A DNA stretch of 29,806 nucleotides, taken from NCBI GenBank assembly GCA_002751075.1, contig NAOQ01000208.1, positions 39,248-69,053 of the forward strand. Direction: 5' to 3'. The notes beneath the pieces were generated by a model that had not been told where the DNA came from, ran no database searches, and saw only the letters and a list, made by a program, of their open reading frames with translations. The stretch's first letter is position 1. Each line of letters opens with the position of its first letter. This DNA comes from Ichthyophonus hoferi (Eukaryota > Opisthokonta > Ichthyosporea > Ichthyophonida > Ichthyophonidae). The position numbers and the translations under genes were made by a program. Below are positions 9,940 to 20,711 of this stretch, piece after piece.

Positions 9940-12900
9940 ATGAAGACCTCTGAGAGGACTGTTGGGGCCTTACCACCCACCTCTAGTGTGTTGGCCCAAG
10001 CAAGGGCCTTAGTTATAAGCCTTCTATTTGATCCACAGGTCTACCTCCTTCCTTCTTTTCAACCTGTCTCACTACCCCGCTAGCTAACTAACTCTGACCA
10101 CATACAGAACACTCTGGCTGTCGCTATTATATGCTGGTTGTTAGAGATTCCCCTTAATCTAGCTATCATATATTTCAGAGCTTGTAAGTTGTGTTCGGCA
10201 CCTAGGAAGCTACCCCGCCTTTCTCCAACTCAATTTTTTATTTCCATATTTTCCAACCCACTATGGTTGTATATTAATAGGCACAAGTTTATATATTCCC
10301 TACTTTTATCCCTATAGTTTTATTTCTTTCTCTCTTTCCCTCAATACCTCTATATATTTACTTGGTTCTTGTACATCCCCTTATTTATCAGAGATAATAG
10401 TCTAAGATATGACCTAGCAGTACACACTGTGCTGTATTATCTTGTTGTCCTTGCTTACCAAGGTAGACCTAGACCCCAGTGGACTCCCATGTTGTGCACT
10501 ACTTTTAATTCCCTACACTCTTACTCTATTGCACTGTCTTATATACCAGAGGGTGGGGTGTACATATCTCAATTCTTTCGTAGCCCCTTCATATGGAGGC
10601 CCCCTCCATAACCTCAGACAATCACTAATAAAGAGCGATGGGCCGTACAGACACCGAGATAGACTGGACAGCCTATATGCAAGAGGTGGGCGGGGCCATA
10701 GGTGGGGAACATGACTATACGAGGCTGGAAGGTAGCACCGGACCGCTAGTGTGAGTGGGAGGATTCGTGAGACCACTATATATTATAGAGAAAGAGTGAG
10801 CGTTGACAAGATCAATACAGGTATCCAGCTGGCTTTGTGTATATATTTGGGACCCTTCATTGGCTGACTAGTAGTGGCGCCAACATACGATTGGCTCAGT
10901 ACTTCTTTGCCGCCCTCTATCAGACCATGTTGGCCTGTGTACTCTGTATCTATGGGAGGACCAAGAAGGTATTCTTCCCCTCTGCTTGTGTTCCCATTCA
11001 CATTACATTATTATTTTTCTCACATATATCCTGCATCCCTCACTCCCGATCTTTCTTCCTATTAAGATAAAATTATGTATTATAACCAATGGATACTCAG
11101 TGTGTAGGTATTATATTGGGTTACGGGGCTAGGTACTAACCTATTGGTAGGATAGACCCCACCCTATATGCTAGTAATTGCGTGTTTCACCTCCTACCGC
11201 ATCCATTCCATCTTTGTACTTCGACTATTCAATGACCCTGTTGCCATGGTAATGCTATATGCTGCCATGCTCTTGTTTTTGTACGACCATTGGACTGTGG
11301 GCTGTCTGTGTTTCAGGTATTTATGATATACATTGAGTACAACATAGTGATTTATATGGCTGTGCATGAAGGGTAATGATTGGGGTAATAAATGGGGGGC
11401 ATAGCAACCATACCTTCAGCGTAGTAACCAAGAAGGGGCTAGAATAACGGTGTAGATACCCATTAGGCTGAAGGGATAGCTTGGTATTTATAATTGTCTA
11501 ATCAGGCTTTATATTTCCATCTGCCTTAGCAGCAGATATCTCTTTGTTATTGGCCAGTAATTGTAGACTTTGGACTAATTAAAGCTAATATCTGAATCAC
11601 ATAGATTTTGGTTTGGAAAGGGTTATAATATGGTTTATTATTAAGGTATAATAGGTATTATATATTAAATAGTAAAATATAATTGGTATTATACAGTACA
11701 TAGCAAGGTATAATAGGTATTATATAGTACACTGCTGTAATGTGTAATAGGTATTATATAACACATTGTAAGATATAATAAGTATTATATAGTACATTGT
11801 AAAGTGTAATAGGTATTATATAGTAAATAGTATGGTGTAATACGTATCGTATATTACCTCGTAAAGTCATAGCAGGCAGACCTGACTATCAGACTCAGAC
11901 CCCTTCTAACCTGCAAAGGGTAGTGTGGGAGTTAGTATTAAGATGAATGTCCTCCTCTATGCCCCTGGTCTCCTGATTCTCCTCCTTAGTCGTATGGGAC
12001 CAGTCATGTGTGTAGCACATCTCGCTCTATGTGCTTTCGTGCAGGTGAGTAATGTGATTCGATGGGTGTTACATACCATATTAGCCTGCCAATTGTATAT
12101 GTCTCTTGCTGTATTTGGAGGAAAGTACGAAGTCTCAAGGGTTTACTGATGGATTTAATATCTTTAATTGTTTTTCACTGTTAGCCAATTGCATTGCCCA
12201 TTTAAATTTATATATAACACGTGCCAACGATGTTGCTTAGTATGCCATACACTGATAAGCCTGCCCCCCTATGATCTCGTGTGCATATATGCCATTTTAT
12301 GTGTATAGTTGGTGCTAGCAGCGCCCTTCCTGTGGGTCAATCCTTGGGGTTACATCAGTCGGGCCTTTGATTTCAGTCGAGTGTTCCTCTACCAATGGAC
12401 GGGTGAGTTGGCATGGCAGAGATGGGATTGGCAGGAAATCATGTACTAACTAGGGGTGATTAGTCAATTGGCGCCTAGTAGACGAGGAGTTATTTCTAGA
12501 TAAGCGATTCCATCTAGGACTATTAGTACTACAGCTGACCTTATTGGCTACTTTTGCTGTGGCCTGGACCAGGTGGGTCACGTTCTATCTTAGCAACCTA
12601 CACCTTAAGGCATAAGGATACTAATAGGTGGATCTTTTGATGCAGGCCAATGGGAGGTCTTTGTCAGATTTTAAAAAGCCAGGGTACTGGGAGACCACTT
12701 AAAGCCAATTGTAAACGACTACTCTCTGCTTTCTGTTAGATATGAGATGGGTGGCATGCTATTTGATTGGCTGGGGTGTTAATACTGTGACGTGGGCATA
12801 TCCAATGAAGTAGAGTATAATCAATGTATAATCAATCCTTGGACATCTAATTATGAATCTATATCATTTACATGTGAAGGCGATTAAGAGATAATATGCC

Positions 12901-14393
12901 TGCCAGAGGGCAGATTAAAGAGAATCAGTATACGAATATGCATACATATTATAGGAATAAACAATCTTTGGTGAGACTGTAAATTATATATTGGGCGATA
13001 TAAATGCAAACAGGGTAGCAGAGGGTATATATGATAGAGGCAAAGCAGACGACTGATGGCGACATATCCTCTTGTTTTTCAGATATTGCTGTAGTTCTTG
13101 CAAGTAGTAACCTGATTGGTATGGCTTGCAGTCGATCACTTCACTATCAGGTAGGGCCCAGGTGATTACAACTACAGGCAGCTACCTAAAGGAATGATGT
13201 GATGATCAATAGAGATAGCAAGCTGTGGTGTTGGTTGTTAAGTTAGGTTGTTTATCTGATAGATATGAGCCTGTTTCTTTCTATGTGTTCCCTCCTAGAT
13301 ACATACATATACCAACTAAGATCACAGCTGCAATCTAAATTTTATTGTCTGTACACTCGATCAATGCATTTCAGTAGTTATTAACAAGAAGAACTTGTAA
13401 TTGTGGATATGTGGACATTAGCAGGGTAGGGGATGTGCCCATTTTCTTATTGAATACTACCATTTTTTTAACTGCAGTTCTACGTGTGGTATTACCACAC
13501 TATTCCCCTCCTTGTGTGGTGTGCAAGCCTTCCCCTGTGGCTAAAGTAAGTTTTTAAATATTGTTGTTAGTTTCATTTTTGCCATTTTCCTACTTGAAAT
13601 TAATAGTATCAGAATGTGTTTTGTTCTTACACCCAAATAAGAAACAAATATACCTACTCAAAACCACACTATACCCACCATAACTTTGCATATATATTAT
13701 ACCATATCCAGTTATATATGCGGTAAAGTATATGTTTTTGTTCAATTTTTTACACAGACAATACATACTTGTTGAAATCATGATATCTCATTGTATACAA
13801 TCCCAGTGTCATAAGTGTTAGGCTCGGTTACCTGGCTTAATAAGCACATATATCAGGATACTAATGCAACCATTGCCTTTATAGAGTGGCCTTACCTCTC
13901 TTGATTGAGGTCAGCTGGAATACTTATCCGTCTACACCTTTCAGGTTAGTGGGACTGGATGTATAGGATAGGATATAGTAGGATATGATAAGATAGGATA
14001 GGGTAGGATAGAATAGGATATGATAAGATAAGATAAGGTAGGGCATGATAGGATAGGATAGGATAGGTAGGATAGGATAGGATAGGATAGGATAGGATAG
14101 GGTAGGGTAGGGTAGGATAAGATATGGTAGGGTAGGGTAGGATAAGATATGGTAGGGTAGGGTAGGATAAGATAGGGTAGGGTAGGGTAGGGTAGGGTAG
14201 GGTAAGATAGGATAGGATCTGAAATGATACGATATAATAGGATAGAACACTAGAATATTTGAGCCCTTCCTGATTTATTTTCATACCTCGCAGTTCTGGA
14301 CTCTTACATCTCTGTCATGGTGTGCTATTGTTTGGTCTCTGGCACTCAACAGTATTTACTAGGCCCATACCTACAAAGGAAAAATCACAGTAA
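9940..14393 (+). CDS. ALG3: ALG3 dolichyl-P-Man:Man5GlcNAc2-PP-dolichol alpha-1,3-mannosyltransferase, 13 exons
   Basis: ALG3 (GT58) is a multispanning ER enzyme that adds the first lumenal mannose to the lipid-linked oligosaccharide for N-glycosylation. Exons: 9940-10038, 10108-10183, 10651-10750, 10821-10968, 11156-11316, 11924-12044, 12309-12402, 12464-12572, 12646-12710, 13083-13150, 13478-13545, 13885-13944, 14294-14393. They total 1269 bases, 422 residues plus TAA (human 438, yeast 458), and all phases agree. Family landmarks: a membrane segment at ~34-56, then YTEIDW (59-64), [25 protein letters not shown] (159-170), [12 protein letters not shown] (201-212), [29 protein letters not shown] (378-387) and a Lys-containing C-terminal tail. 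TEIDW and the FNDP loop are the conserved acidic motifs. Branch-like CTAAC or TACTAAC boxes precede several acceptors. Introns 5 and 12 hold tandem repeats. The start at 9940 follows from the aligned N-terminal region; further upstream UTR exons are possible. Confidence 0.95.
11646..11865. repeat. 31-base minisatellite, about 7 copies, in ALG3 intron 5
   Basis: Seven diverged tandem units of 31 bases, starting at 11646, 11677 and so on. The consensus begins GTATAATAGGTATTATATAG. Each unit carries the near-perfect palindrome TATAATA-GG-TATTATA, so every repeat could form a small hairpin in DNA or in the intron RNA. Copies differ at several positions, so the array is not brand new. Confidence 0.85.
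13962..14250. repeat. GGATA/GGGTA pentamer array in ALG3 intron 12
   Basis: About 290 bases of G-rich pentamers (GGATA, GGGTA, AGATA), G-rich on the ALG3 sense strand. A longer unit combining GGATAAGATAT with GGTAGGGTAGGG recurs about three times, around 14115-14175. Runs of four or more GGGTA, for example about 14177-14206, meet the usual G-quadruplex pattern. The array fills most of the intron, ends about 45 bases before the exon 13 acceptor, and reads as long pseudo-ORFs on the other strand that are not genes. Confidence 0.9.
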
Positions 14394-14401
14394 TAAGATA
14401 T

Positions 14402-14964
14402 TGTTGATAGATGTCGTTTATATTTTGATACTCTTTTATACGGGTCGGATTGGCGCAGGGTCGGGTGAATTAGGTTCATATGGAATGACTGTTTACGGTA
14501 CACACTTGATGTTTGAATTATTTTATAAATGCCTGACTTACTAACTATATATAATGGTTGTGTCAATGAGTGAGCTTGGTTGGATTGTCATTATAAATTT
14601 TAAAAAGAGATGATTGAAAATGAAGTGAAATAAGGCGACATGAGTGGTGAAAATAAAAGCTACCAGTAAGATTTATTCTCTAAACATTCTGGAGTTCTAT
14701 AATTGACTGTAAGTCATGGGCATGTACTCTCCCTTCATTGTTATATATATATATATATATTTATTGACAGATTAATTATTAATAATATATCTTGAAAATA
14801 CATTGAATCGAAATTACGTTTATTACTGTCGTAAGTCAATAGCCATTGCTCCAATCAAGTGCTAACTTGTTTTTAATTATAATAACAGTAATTAAGCACT
14901 TCCAATGATTATAATTAAAAACAAGTTAGCACTTGATTGGCACAATGGCTATTGACTTACAACA
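14402..14964 (-). mobile_element. probable LTR of a copia element (outer limit uncertain)
   Basis: On the minus strand a purine-rich tract reading GGGGGAG (about 14965-14975) is followed directly by TGTTG at 14964. This is the classic junction between the polypurine tract and the 3' LTR in Ty1/copia elements. A matching CAACA (plus-strand TGTTG at 14402-14406) could be the far end, giving an LTR of about 563 bases, but no second LTR was found to confirm it. The near half contains a long hairpin (separate entry), the far half TA-rich sequence and an AATAAA-like signal. If 14402 is right, the element ends within 10 bases of the ALG3 stop codon. Confidence 0.5.
14827..14964. repeat. long near-perfect inverted repeat (hairpin)
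   Basis: Arms 14831-14883 and 14908-14960 are each 53 bases and match at about 51 positions around a 24-base loop. Pairing continues imperfectly outward, so both ends read TGT(C/T)GTAAGTC going inward. The right arm coincides with the start of the copia LTR, so the hairpin is either a native part of the LTR edge or a separate small fold-back element beside it. Confidence 0.9.
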
Positions 14965-16035
14965 CTCCCCCTACGTCTCTATATACCCATATATTTAGAC
15001 GTACTCTTAGTTGTCCATTATTGGTAGAAGGTAAACTCGTGAAAATTCAGTGAGGTTGAAAGCCTTAGTAAAGAGATCACCCTTTTGCTGCCTAGTGTCC
15101 ACTTGACGTAAAGTAATGAGTCCAGTCCGTATTGCTTCCTTGGTGTAGTGATATTTGATTTCAAAATGCTTGGAATTTTAAGTCAGACCTGGGTTCTCTG
15201 CAATGCAGATAGTGGACTGGTTATGTTCAAACACTTCTACCAGTCTGGTTTTCACATTAAGGGACTCCAAAAGTTCGGTAAGCCACAATACTTCCAAGAT
15301 AGTGGCCCAAAGAGAAATGTATTCTGCTTCGGTTGAGGATTTGGCAACAATACTTTACTTCTTGCTTGCCCATGATAATGGAGAATTAGAAAACAAAATA
15401 ACAAAACCAGATGTCGACTGTCTACTTGATGGATCTCCAGCAAAGTCGGCATCTGCATACGCTGTGAGTTGGATAGGTTCTTGACGATACACTAAACCCT
15501 TCTCTTTTGTAGTGTTTAGATATGCAAATACTTGCTGAAACATCTTCCAGTGTGCTAGTGATGGATCTGATATAAAACGACCTAGGAAACACGTTGCAAA
15601 ATGTATGTTTGGGTATGTTATCCAGGAGATCCATAGTAGACATCACACAGCCATTTGATATTCCTTGAGATTACTTGGAATGTGCTCCCCAGTACTTAGA
15701 GCTATTACCTGGTCTGGTAATATTGGGGACAGCGTTGGCTTGGCATTTTGCATGTCAAACTTGTGGATAACTTGTTTGATGTATTCCTCTTGAGACAAGT
15801 GGATTGAGCCATCCTCATCTTACAAATTTGATATTCCACATATTCGGAAGGGAAACCTAGCACTTTTGTTTCAAAAGTCTGTCCCATATGTTTGATAAAG
15901 GCTTCTATTTCTGACTTACTATTAGAAGCAATTAACATATCATCAACATATATGAGCACAACCATGAAATGAGTTGTTCCATACGAGATATAGAGACATA
16001 GATCTGATGATAAAGGAAATATTTTTTCCTTGGCC
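14965..16035 (-). mobile_element. broken Ty1/copia pol fossil (RT and RNase H)
   Basis: Minus-strand protein remnants are typical of Ty1/copia Pol. The end of a reverse transcriptase with its YVDDM box is at about 15.7-16.03 kb. A copia RNase H region (YADADFAGD, then STSGFV) is at about 15.15-15.55 kb. A polypurine tract abuts an LTR start at 14964/14965. Gag, protease, integrase and the 5' LTR are not seen, so this is the 3' part of an element. It is clearly dead, with several breaks. Plus-strand open frames inside it are mirror-image artefacts. Confidence 0.85.
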
Positions 16036-16220
16036 AAGCAAGAAGCAAAGTATTGTTGCCAACTCCTCAACCGAATCAGAATACATTTCTCTTTGGGTCG
16101 ATACCTTGGAAGTATCGTGGTTTACTAAACTTTTGGAGTCTCTTGATGTAAAGACTGGTGAAAGTGTTTGAAGATAACTAGTCCACTATCTGCATTGTGA
16201 AGAGCCCAGATCTGATCATT
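16035..16220 (+). mobile_element. inverted second copia RNase H fragment
   Basis: The plus strand here encodes the C-terminal part of a copia RNase H (SKKQ, STESEYISL). It is a diverged copy, roughly 85% identical by eye, of the minus-strand sequence at about 15165-15347. Two members of one family therefore lie head to head, joined near 16035. The fragment is broken and ends near 16220. Confidence 0.75.
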
Positions 16221-17214
16221 ATTCAATCAGTGCCTGTGCATAGGAGGCAAGGGGCCCGTGCCTGTCTAGATTTTTAAATTACCATTTCAATGCCTTTAGA
16301 TAGAAGTAATTGTCATCCATTTTGACAATAGTAGCCTCTCCATTGAAGTTTAATTCCGGTTCTTGTTATTCTCCTCTTTCTTATCACCAACTCTTTCTAT
16401 AATAAACTCCCACGATAAAGATTAATTCCTTTAATGTATATTATGGACAGGTCTATTAAACTATTAATATTAAGCATATAGGCTACAGGATATACAGTAA
16501 AACTCATCTTTCAATATATAATTCATACAATAATTACTATGAGGTTCTTATTAATTGATTGTTTGTTTATTCATTAGTAATAATAATTTAAAAGCATCAA
16601 GGATAGACTAAAACTATCTAACTATTCTCTATCCCAATAAAATACCAACAAGAACGTTCTTATTTCTTGAATTTACCAATCTTGATTGCCATAGGCTTAG
16701 CTAAAAATAGAATATAAGGAATTGGTTCATCTAGGCATATATAATCTCTTGAAAACTATATCATATATATCTATGTGTATATATATATCAAGAAAAAAAA
16801 TTAAACTACCAGTTTTTCACTGCAATGAAAGACGCATTTTTTTTGCTTTTTTTTTGTTCTCTTTTTGATCGGAAAAATTATATATATTTATATATTATAA
16901 TTTTGATTGGCAGATAATTTATAATTCTGATCAGGAAAATTATTATATTAATCGACAGATCTATCATTTGGTTGGAAAGCCCCTAGAATTATTATGTATC
17001 AATCATGCACGTATAGGTAGGCGTACAATAGCATAGAACATAGAGGTGTGAGAGGTCTTAAAGCATACACCCATACACCCATTAATATATTTTGAAAATA
17101 ATGAGACATAGTTTAAACAGAAACCACCACGCAGAACTATTTTTATTGTATATCGTCACCCTAATAACATATAACTCATAACCTCTTTGTTTTTTTTTTT
17201 TTACACCTGACAAT
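16221..17214. other. AT-rich intergenic region
   Basis: No gene recognised. The first few hundred bases next to the copia fragments could include further decayed element sequence, but I cannot assign any part. The end holds the leader of the TMEM9-family gene, with a T12-13 run at about 17190-17202. Confidence 0.45.
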
Positions 17215-19423
17215 ATGAATCGTAAGAGTTGGTTGTTACTCTTTGTGACCCTCCTGCTGTCTTTGTTGGCAGTAACATCTGCTGAGCCAGTAAGCCCTCC
17301 CTCTCTTTTATTTTAACCTCTTTTATTGATTACGTTGTTTTGTATATAAATTATACTATTGTGTGCACTACTTGCCTGACTATAACTCTATGTTTGCGCA
17401 AGTAATAGATAATAGGTAATAGATAATGAATAGTTAGTAGGTAAGCGATAACAGGTAGGAGGTAATAGTGGTAGGCAATACTTAATATTTAAAAGTTTAT
17501 GATTCCTATGCCTGTTTATTATAAACTCGATCTCTATTCCTCTTAAGTATCTCTCATTATTATTGCATTATGCCTTACACCCTACACACCTTCACATATT
17601 TCACCATGGATTAATGCAAGAATATTGGCCACCTAAATAATTTACTATTACATTACACAAACATAACTCCATATAACTCCAAACAACTTTTTACTTTTCG
17701 CACATGCACCAATAGACATTAGTCTTTCCGCTTTCTCAGTCCTATTCGCCTCTCTCTACCAAGTCCCTCCCCTTACGCCTTCTTTGGTTCATACCTTTTA
17801 TCTAACACTCTCTTTGTAATATATATACCATATATACTGGTATAGCGTCTAAATTAATACCATGTCCTGCTCTCTCTCCAGAATTATTTTGCCTGTAAGT
17901 GTACATTTCAAGGCAATGTAACGATTACTGATGTCGATGATGATTCTTTATGGTGAGTGGTTGCCTAGCAACCATATTTTCTATACAGTTTCTTTCCCCT
18001 GTTGCCATAAATGCTTTCTATCCCATGGTCCTTCCTTGTGAGTGTATAAGCGACAGGATACTATAGAGGGCTAGCACATATAGCCATCCCTGCACTTTCA
18101 TATTTCATAGTGTGCATTATATGTTTGTACTGTCCTATACACTACGCATCCTATATGTTATATTATTACTTTAGTCTACATTATGTTTCTCCTTATCTTT
18201 GACGTTGGCTTCATATCTTAAAAGAGTCACGGCCAACACTTGGAGGTAAAGGTATGGTATAAGATATATAGTATTTCATTTACAGCCTATAACCTATTAT
18301 ACCTTACTGTACTGTAACTATACTATCCTATTCTATACTAACGCCCCACCCTTCCCTAGTACCTGTGAAGTGCAATTCCCCCATGCAGGAGCTGCAGCCT
18401 CTGAGTGTCATTGTGAACACGAGGACCGTAGTACCTTCCTCCTTAAGAGTGTAGTCATAGGCCTATTGGCTGTCTATGGTATATTAGGGTTGTTACTAAT
18501 CTTAGGCCCAATCATTAACAAGTATTACCCGGTAGGTTTTACTCTGCTATTCTCTCCTATTTTATTCTATTCTTTTCTATATTATCCTGCTTTATTGTGT
18601 CACATCTCCTCCTACTCACCTTCCACCTATCACCCCGCATCTCTCCTTTAGATTATGCTTCCTTATATAGCATATCATCATATAGACCATTGGCTAAGCT
18701 CAGCCAATTTCTGTAGTCGATGTAACGGGAAGTGACCTTATTAGGAGTGCATTATCTTTTTTTTTTCACGGGTGGAACTACGTAATGTTTATTGTATATA
18801 GCCGTCTAGTCAAGATCTCTAATTACCATGTAGTAGTCCCTGTAGCAACTGGTACTGGTGGATCACTAATTAGCTATTAATAAGAGCAATCGTGAATTGC
18901 TTGGCTAAGGAGATATTAACTTCTGGTGCATTTATTTAATTGTTCCAATATCAGTCTTTTATTAACTCAGCGACTAATAAGCTGCCCCAATTAAAATGTA
19001 AAGGCTTCAGTTTGTAGCCTGATCATATGACGTCATGGAATCATGACGTGTGAATCCATAAGGACTATATTCATGTCCCATGCAATCTTTATTTACAGCA
19101 GGCTTTGCGGACTAGTAGTGATTAATATTCATTAATATATACTCCTGGTTTAAATGTTTTTAAATACAATTGGACATTGGTTAATAATTAGATTGATACC
19201 ACTCTTACTAATTGGCTAAAAGTTATACGCGACTCTAACGCACATCTCAAATCTTCTTCTGATGCTCTCTCGAGCAATGATGACTAATTCTTTCATTATT
19301 TTACCCCTTTTCTACCTACAGCGTCATACCGACCAAGCCTATCTGTCCTCTCAAGGTATCCAACAAGAACCTAGTGTGTGGCAGCAAATTCTGGACTCAT
19401 TACTAGCACTAAAAAGAGATTAA
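17215..19423 (+). CDS. TMEM9: TMEM9-family endolysosomal membrane protein, 4 exons
   Basis: Exons 17215-17289, 17882-17952, 18360-18531 and 19322-19423 sum to 420 bases, 139 residues plus TAA, with consistent phases. The product has a signal peptide (about 1-23, hydrophobic core LLLFVTLLLSLLAV) and a lumenal Cys-rich domain with paired cysteines (C30/C32, C49/C51, C65/C67) and an N-glycosylation sequon NVT at 37-39. A junction CHCEHEDRST (65-74) leads into one membrane segment (about 78-101), followed by a short cytosolic tail. This order, and the C-x-C then E/D-R-S-T then helix signature, match animal TMEM9/TMEM9B (183 residues in human TMEM9). TMEM9 is reported to act on endolysosomes with the V-ATPase and ClC chloride/proton exchangers. 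The tail here is shorter than in animals. The family call rests on remembered motifs; partner function in this organism is inference. Confidence 0.8.
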
Positions 19424-19972
19424 AGTAGATAGGGTACATTGTTAGTAGTCTGCATGAGATGGTTGTCCCCGACCAAAGCCACTTAGGATGATGACCCCAT
19501 GGGGTGACTTGATTGGGGAGTTGGAGAGTATTAGTGTGAATGTAATCTTGATTTTCATTTTTAGAGACAGAATCAAATATCTTAAATGCTTACACAGACG
19601 AAAGGACCTCCACCTCCACTAGATGACCTCAAGAATACACATACGCATGGGTCACAGTATCCAACCCAGTCTATGCTTGTAATATATGTACGTAGGGCCA
19701 TAGCCCTATCTACCTTGCAGGATCCCCCATATGTTCTACACCTATATGTTCACTTGACATTCCTATACACATAGTCTAAAGTATGTAAACATGTGAACCT
19801 AACTAACATACTTACCACTATTCAGAATATTTAGTTGTGAAGGCTATAGTATGCGACGGGCCAACCACAATAAATGCTCGTGAATATATGGAATACATAT
19901 GTATGTCTTATAACCTGAATGCTATTTAGATATACTGCATTACTTGCCTATGTTATTTATATATGTGAGCAG
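19424..19972 (+). other. 3' flank of TMEM9 gene with possible upstream exons of the next gene
   Basis: Two stretches look partly coding on the plus strand. One is a frame from the ATG at 19586 (starts MLTQTKGPPPPLDD, open to 19774). The other is 19826-19900, which follows a strong acceptor (CTAACTAAC, then TTCAG). In one frame it reads through to a GTATGT donor. They could be early exons of the membrane-protein candidate downstream, but no single set of phases joins everything. AATAAA at 19869-19874 could also be the TMEM9 poly(A) signal. Confidence 0.25.
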
Positions 19973-20711
19973 GGAACATCTGTAGGGATGAGAGATATGA
20001 CCACTTCACTTGTCCCATATATTATGTAAGAGCATTACCGTGCGTAGGACACTGTCTTGTAGGGCCGTATTGTTCTATAAATATATATACTCCATGCTTC
20101 TATAATTGTTAGAGTCACAAGGTGTATGATCACAATACATCCAACTGTTTTATTCTTTTTTCTTAGTCTCATAAACAATTCTATACATTGCTAGACTATT
20201 GGCTATTAGATTCACAGTTCGCGTACTCTTCAATGATTTAGTATCCGTATACACAGACCTATTCTTCTTCCTTTTGGAAACAAATTTCCTAGTATGCACT
20301 ATAAGTTTATATTCCTTTCAAGTGCACCCAGTTCCCTGTACACAGATAGGACGCGATGTTCCTCCCCACTGTGAACATATTCCTTTGATAATAGGAATAG
20401 TAGTTAATGTGATACATACAGTGACCTGGTCCTTGATAGAAGTATAGGTATATCAGGTTTAAGTTAAAATGCATTTAATAAATCATACTTGCTCACTTAT
20501 CACTTAGACAACAAGTGACTACAATATTGTGTTTTTAGCATGTATTACATGCTTATTAGCATATATATCAATGAACATTCAAAACGAGAAATATAAACAA
20601 AAACCTAACTACATTTCTCCGATTTTTTTAGTACTGCTTGGAAGCTGTCATGTATTAGGCTTATCTTATAGGGAAGAACGCATAATTACTAGGCTCCCTA
20701 TAGGATCTTGA
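19973..20711 (+). CDS. possible unrecognised multi-pass membrane protein (partial model)
   Basis: Not recognised. The best phase-consistent set is 19973-20025 (after GAGCAG, donor TTAT|GTAAGA), 20195-20441 and 20508-20711 (ends TGA), with a 66-base intron 20442-20507 ending CACTTAG. The joined frame is hydrophobic, with likely membrane segments around DLFFFLLETNFLVCTISLY, HIPLIIGIVVNVIHTV, NIVFLACITCLLAYI and SPIFLVLLGSCHVL, plus a Cys-containing loop (VPCTQIGRDVPPHC). The true start is not found. A competing reading uses the excellent acceptor at 20166 (frame starts SHKQFYTLLDYWLL), but its phase does not lead into the long frame. The gene would be convergent with TRMO. Treat as tentative. 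Confidence 0.3.

Noticed and set aside
10369-10776. Several ORFs on both strands around 10.4-10.8 kb
   Set aside because: They lie over ALG3 intron 2 and exon 3; only the 10651-10750 frame matches the family.
13924-14284. Two overlapping minus-strand ORFs of about 110 codons rich in Tyr, Pro, Leu and Ser
   Set aside because: They are translations of the pentamer repeat array inside ALG3 intron 12.
15148-15484. Plus-strand ORFs over the copia fossil
   Set aside because: They are antisense shadows of the minus-strand RNase H region.
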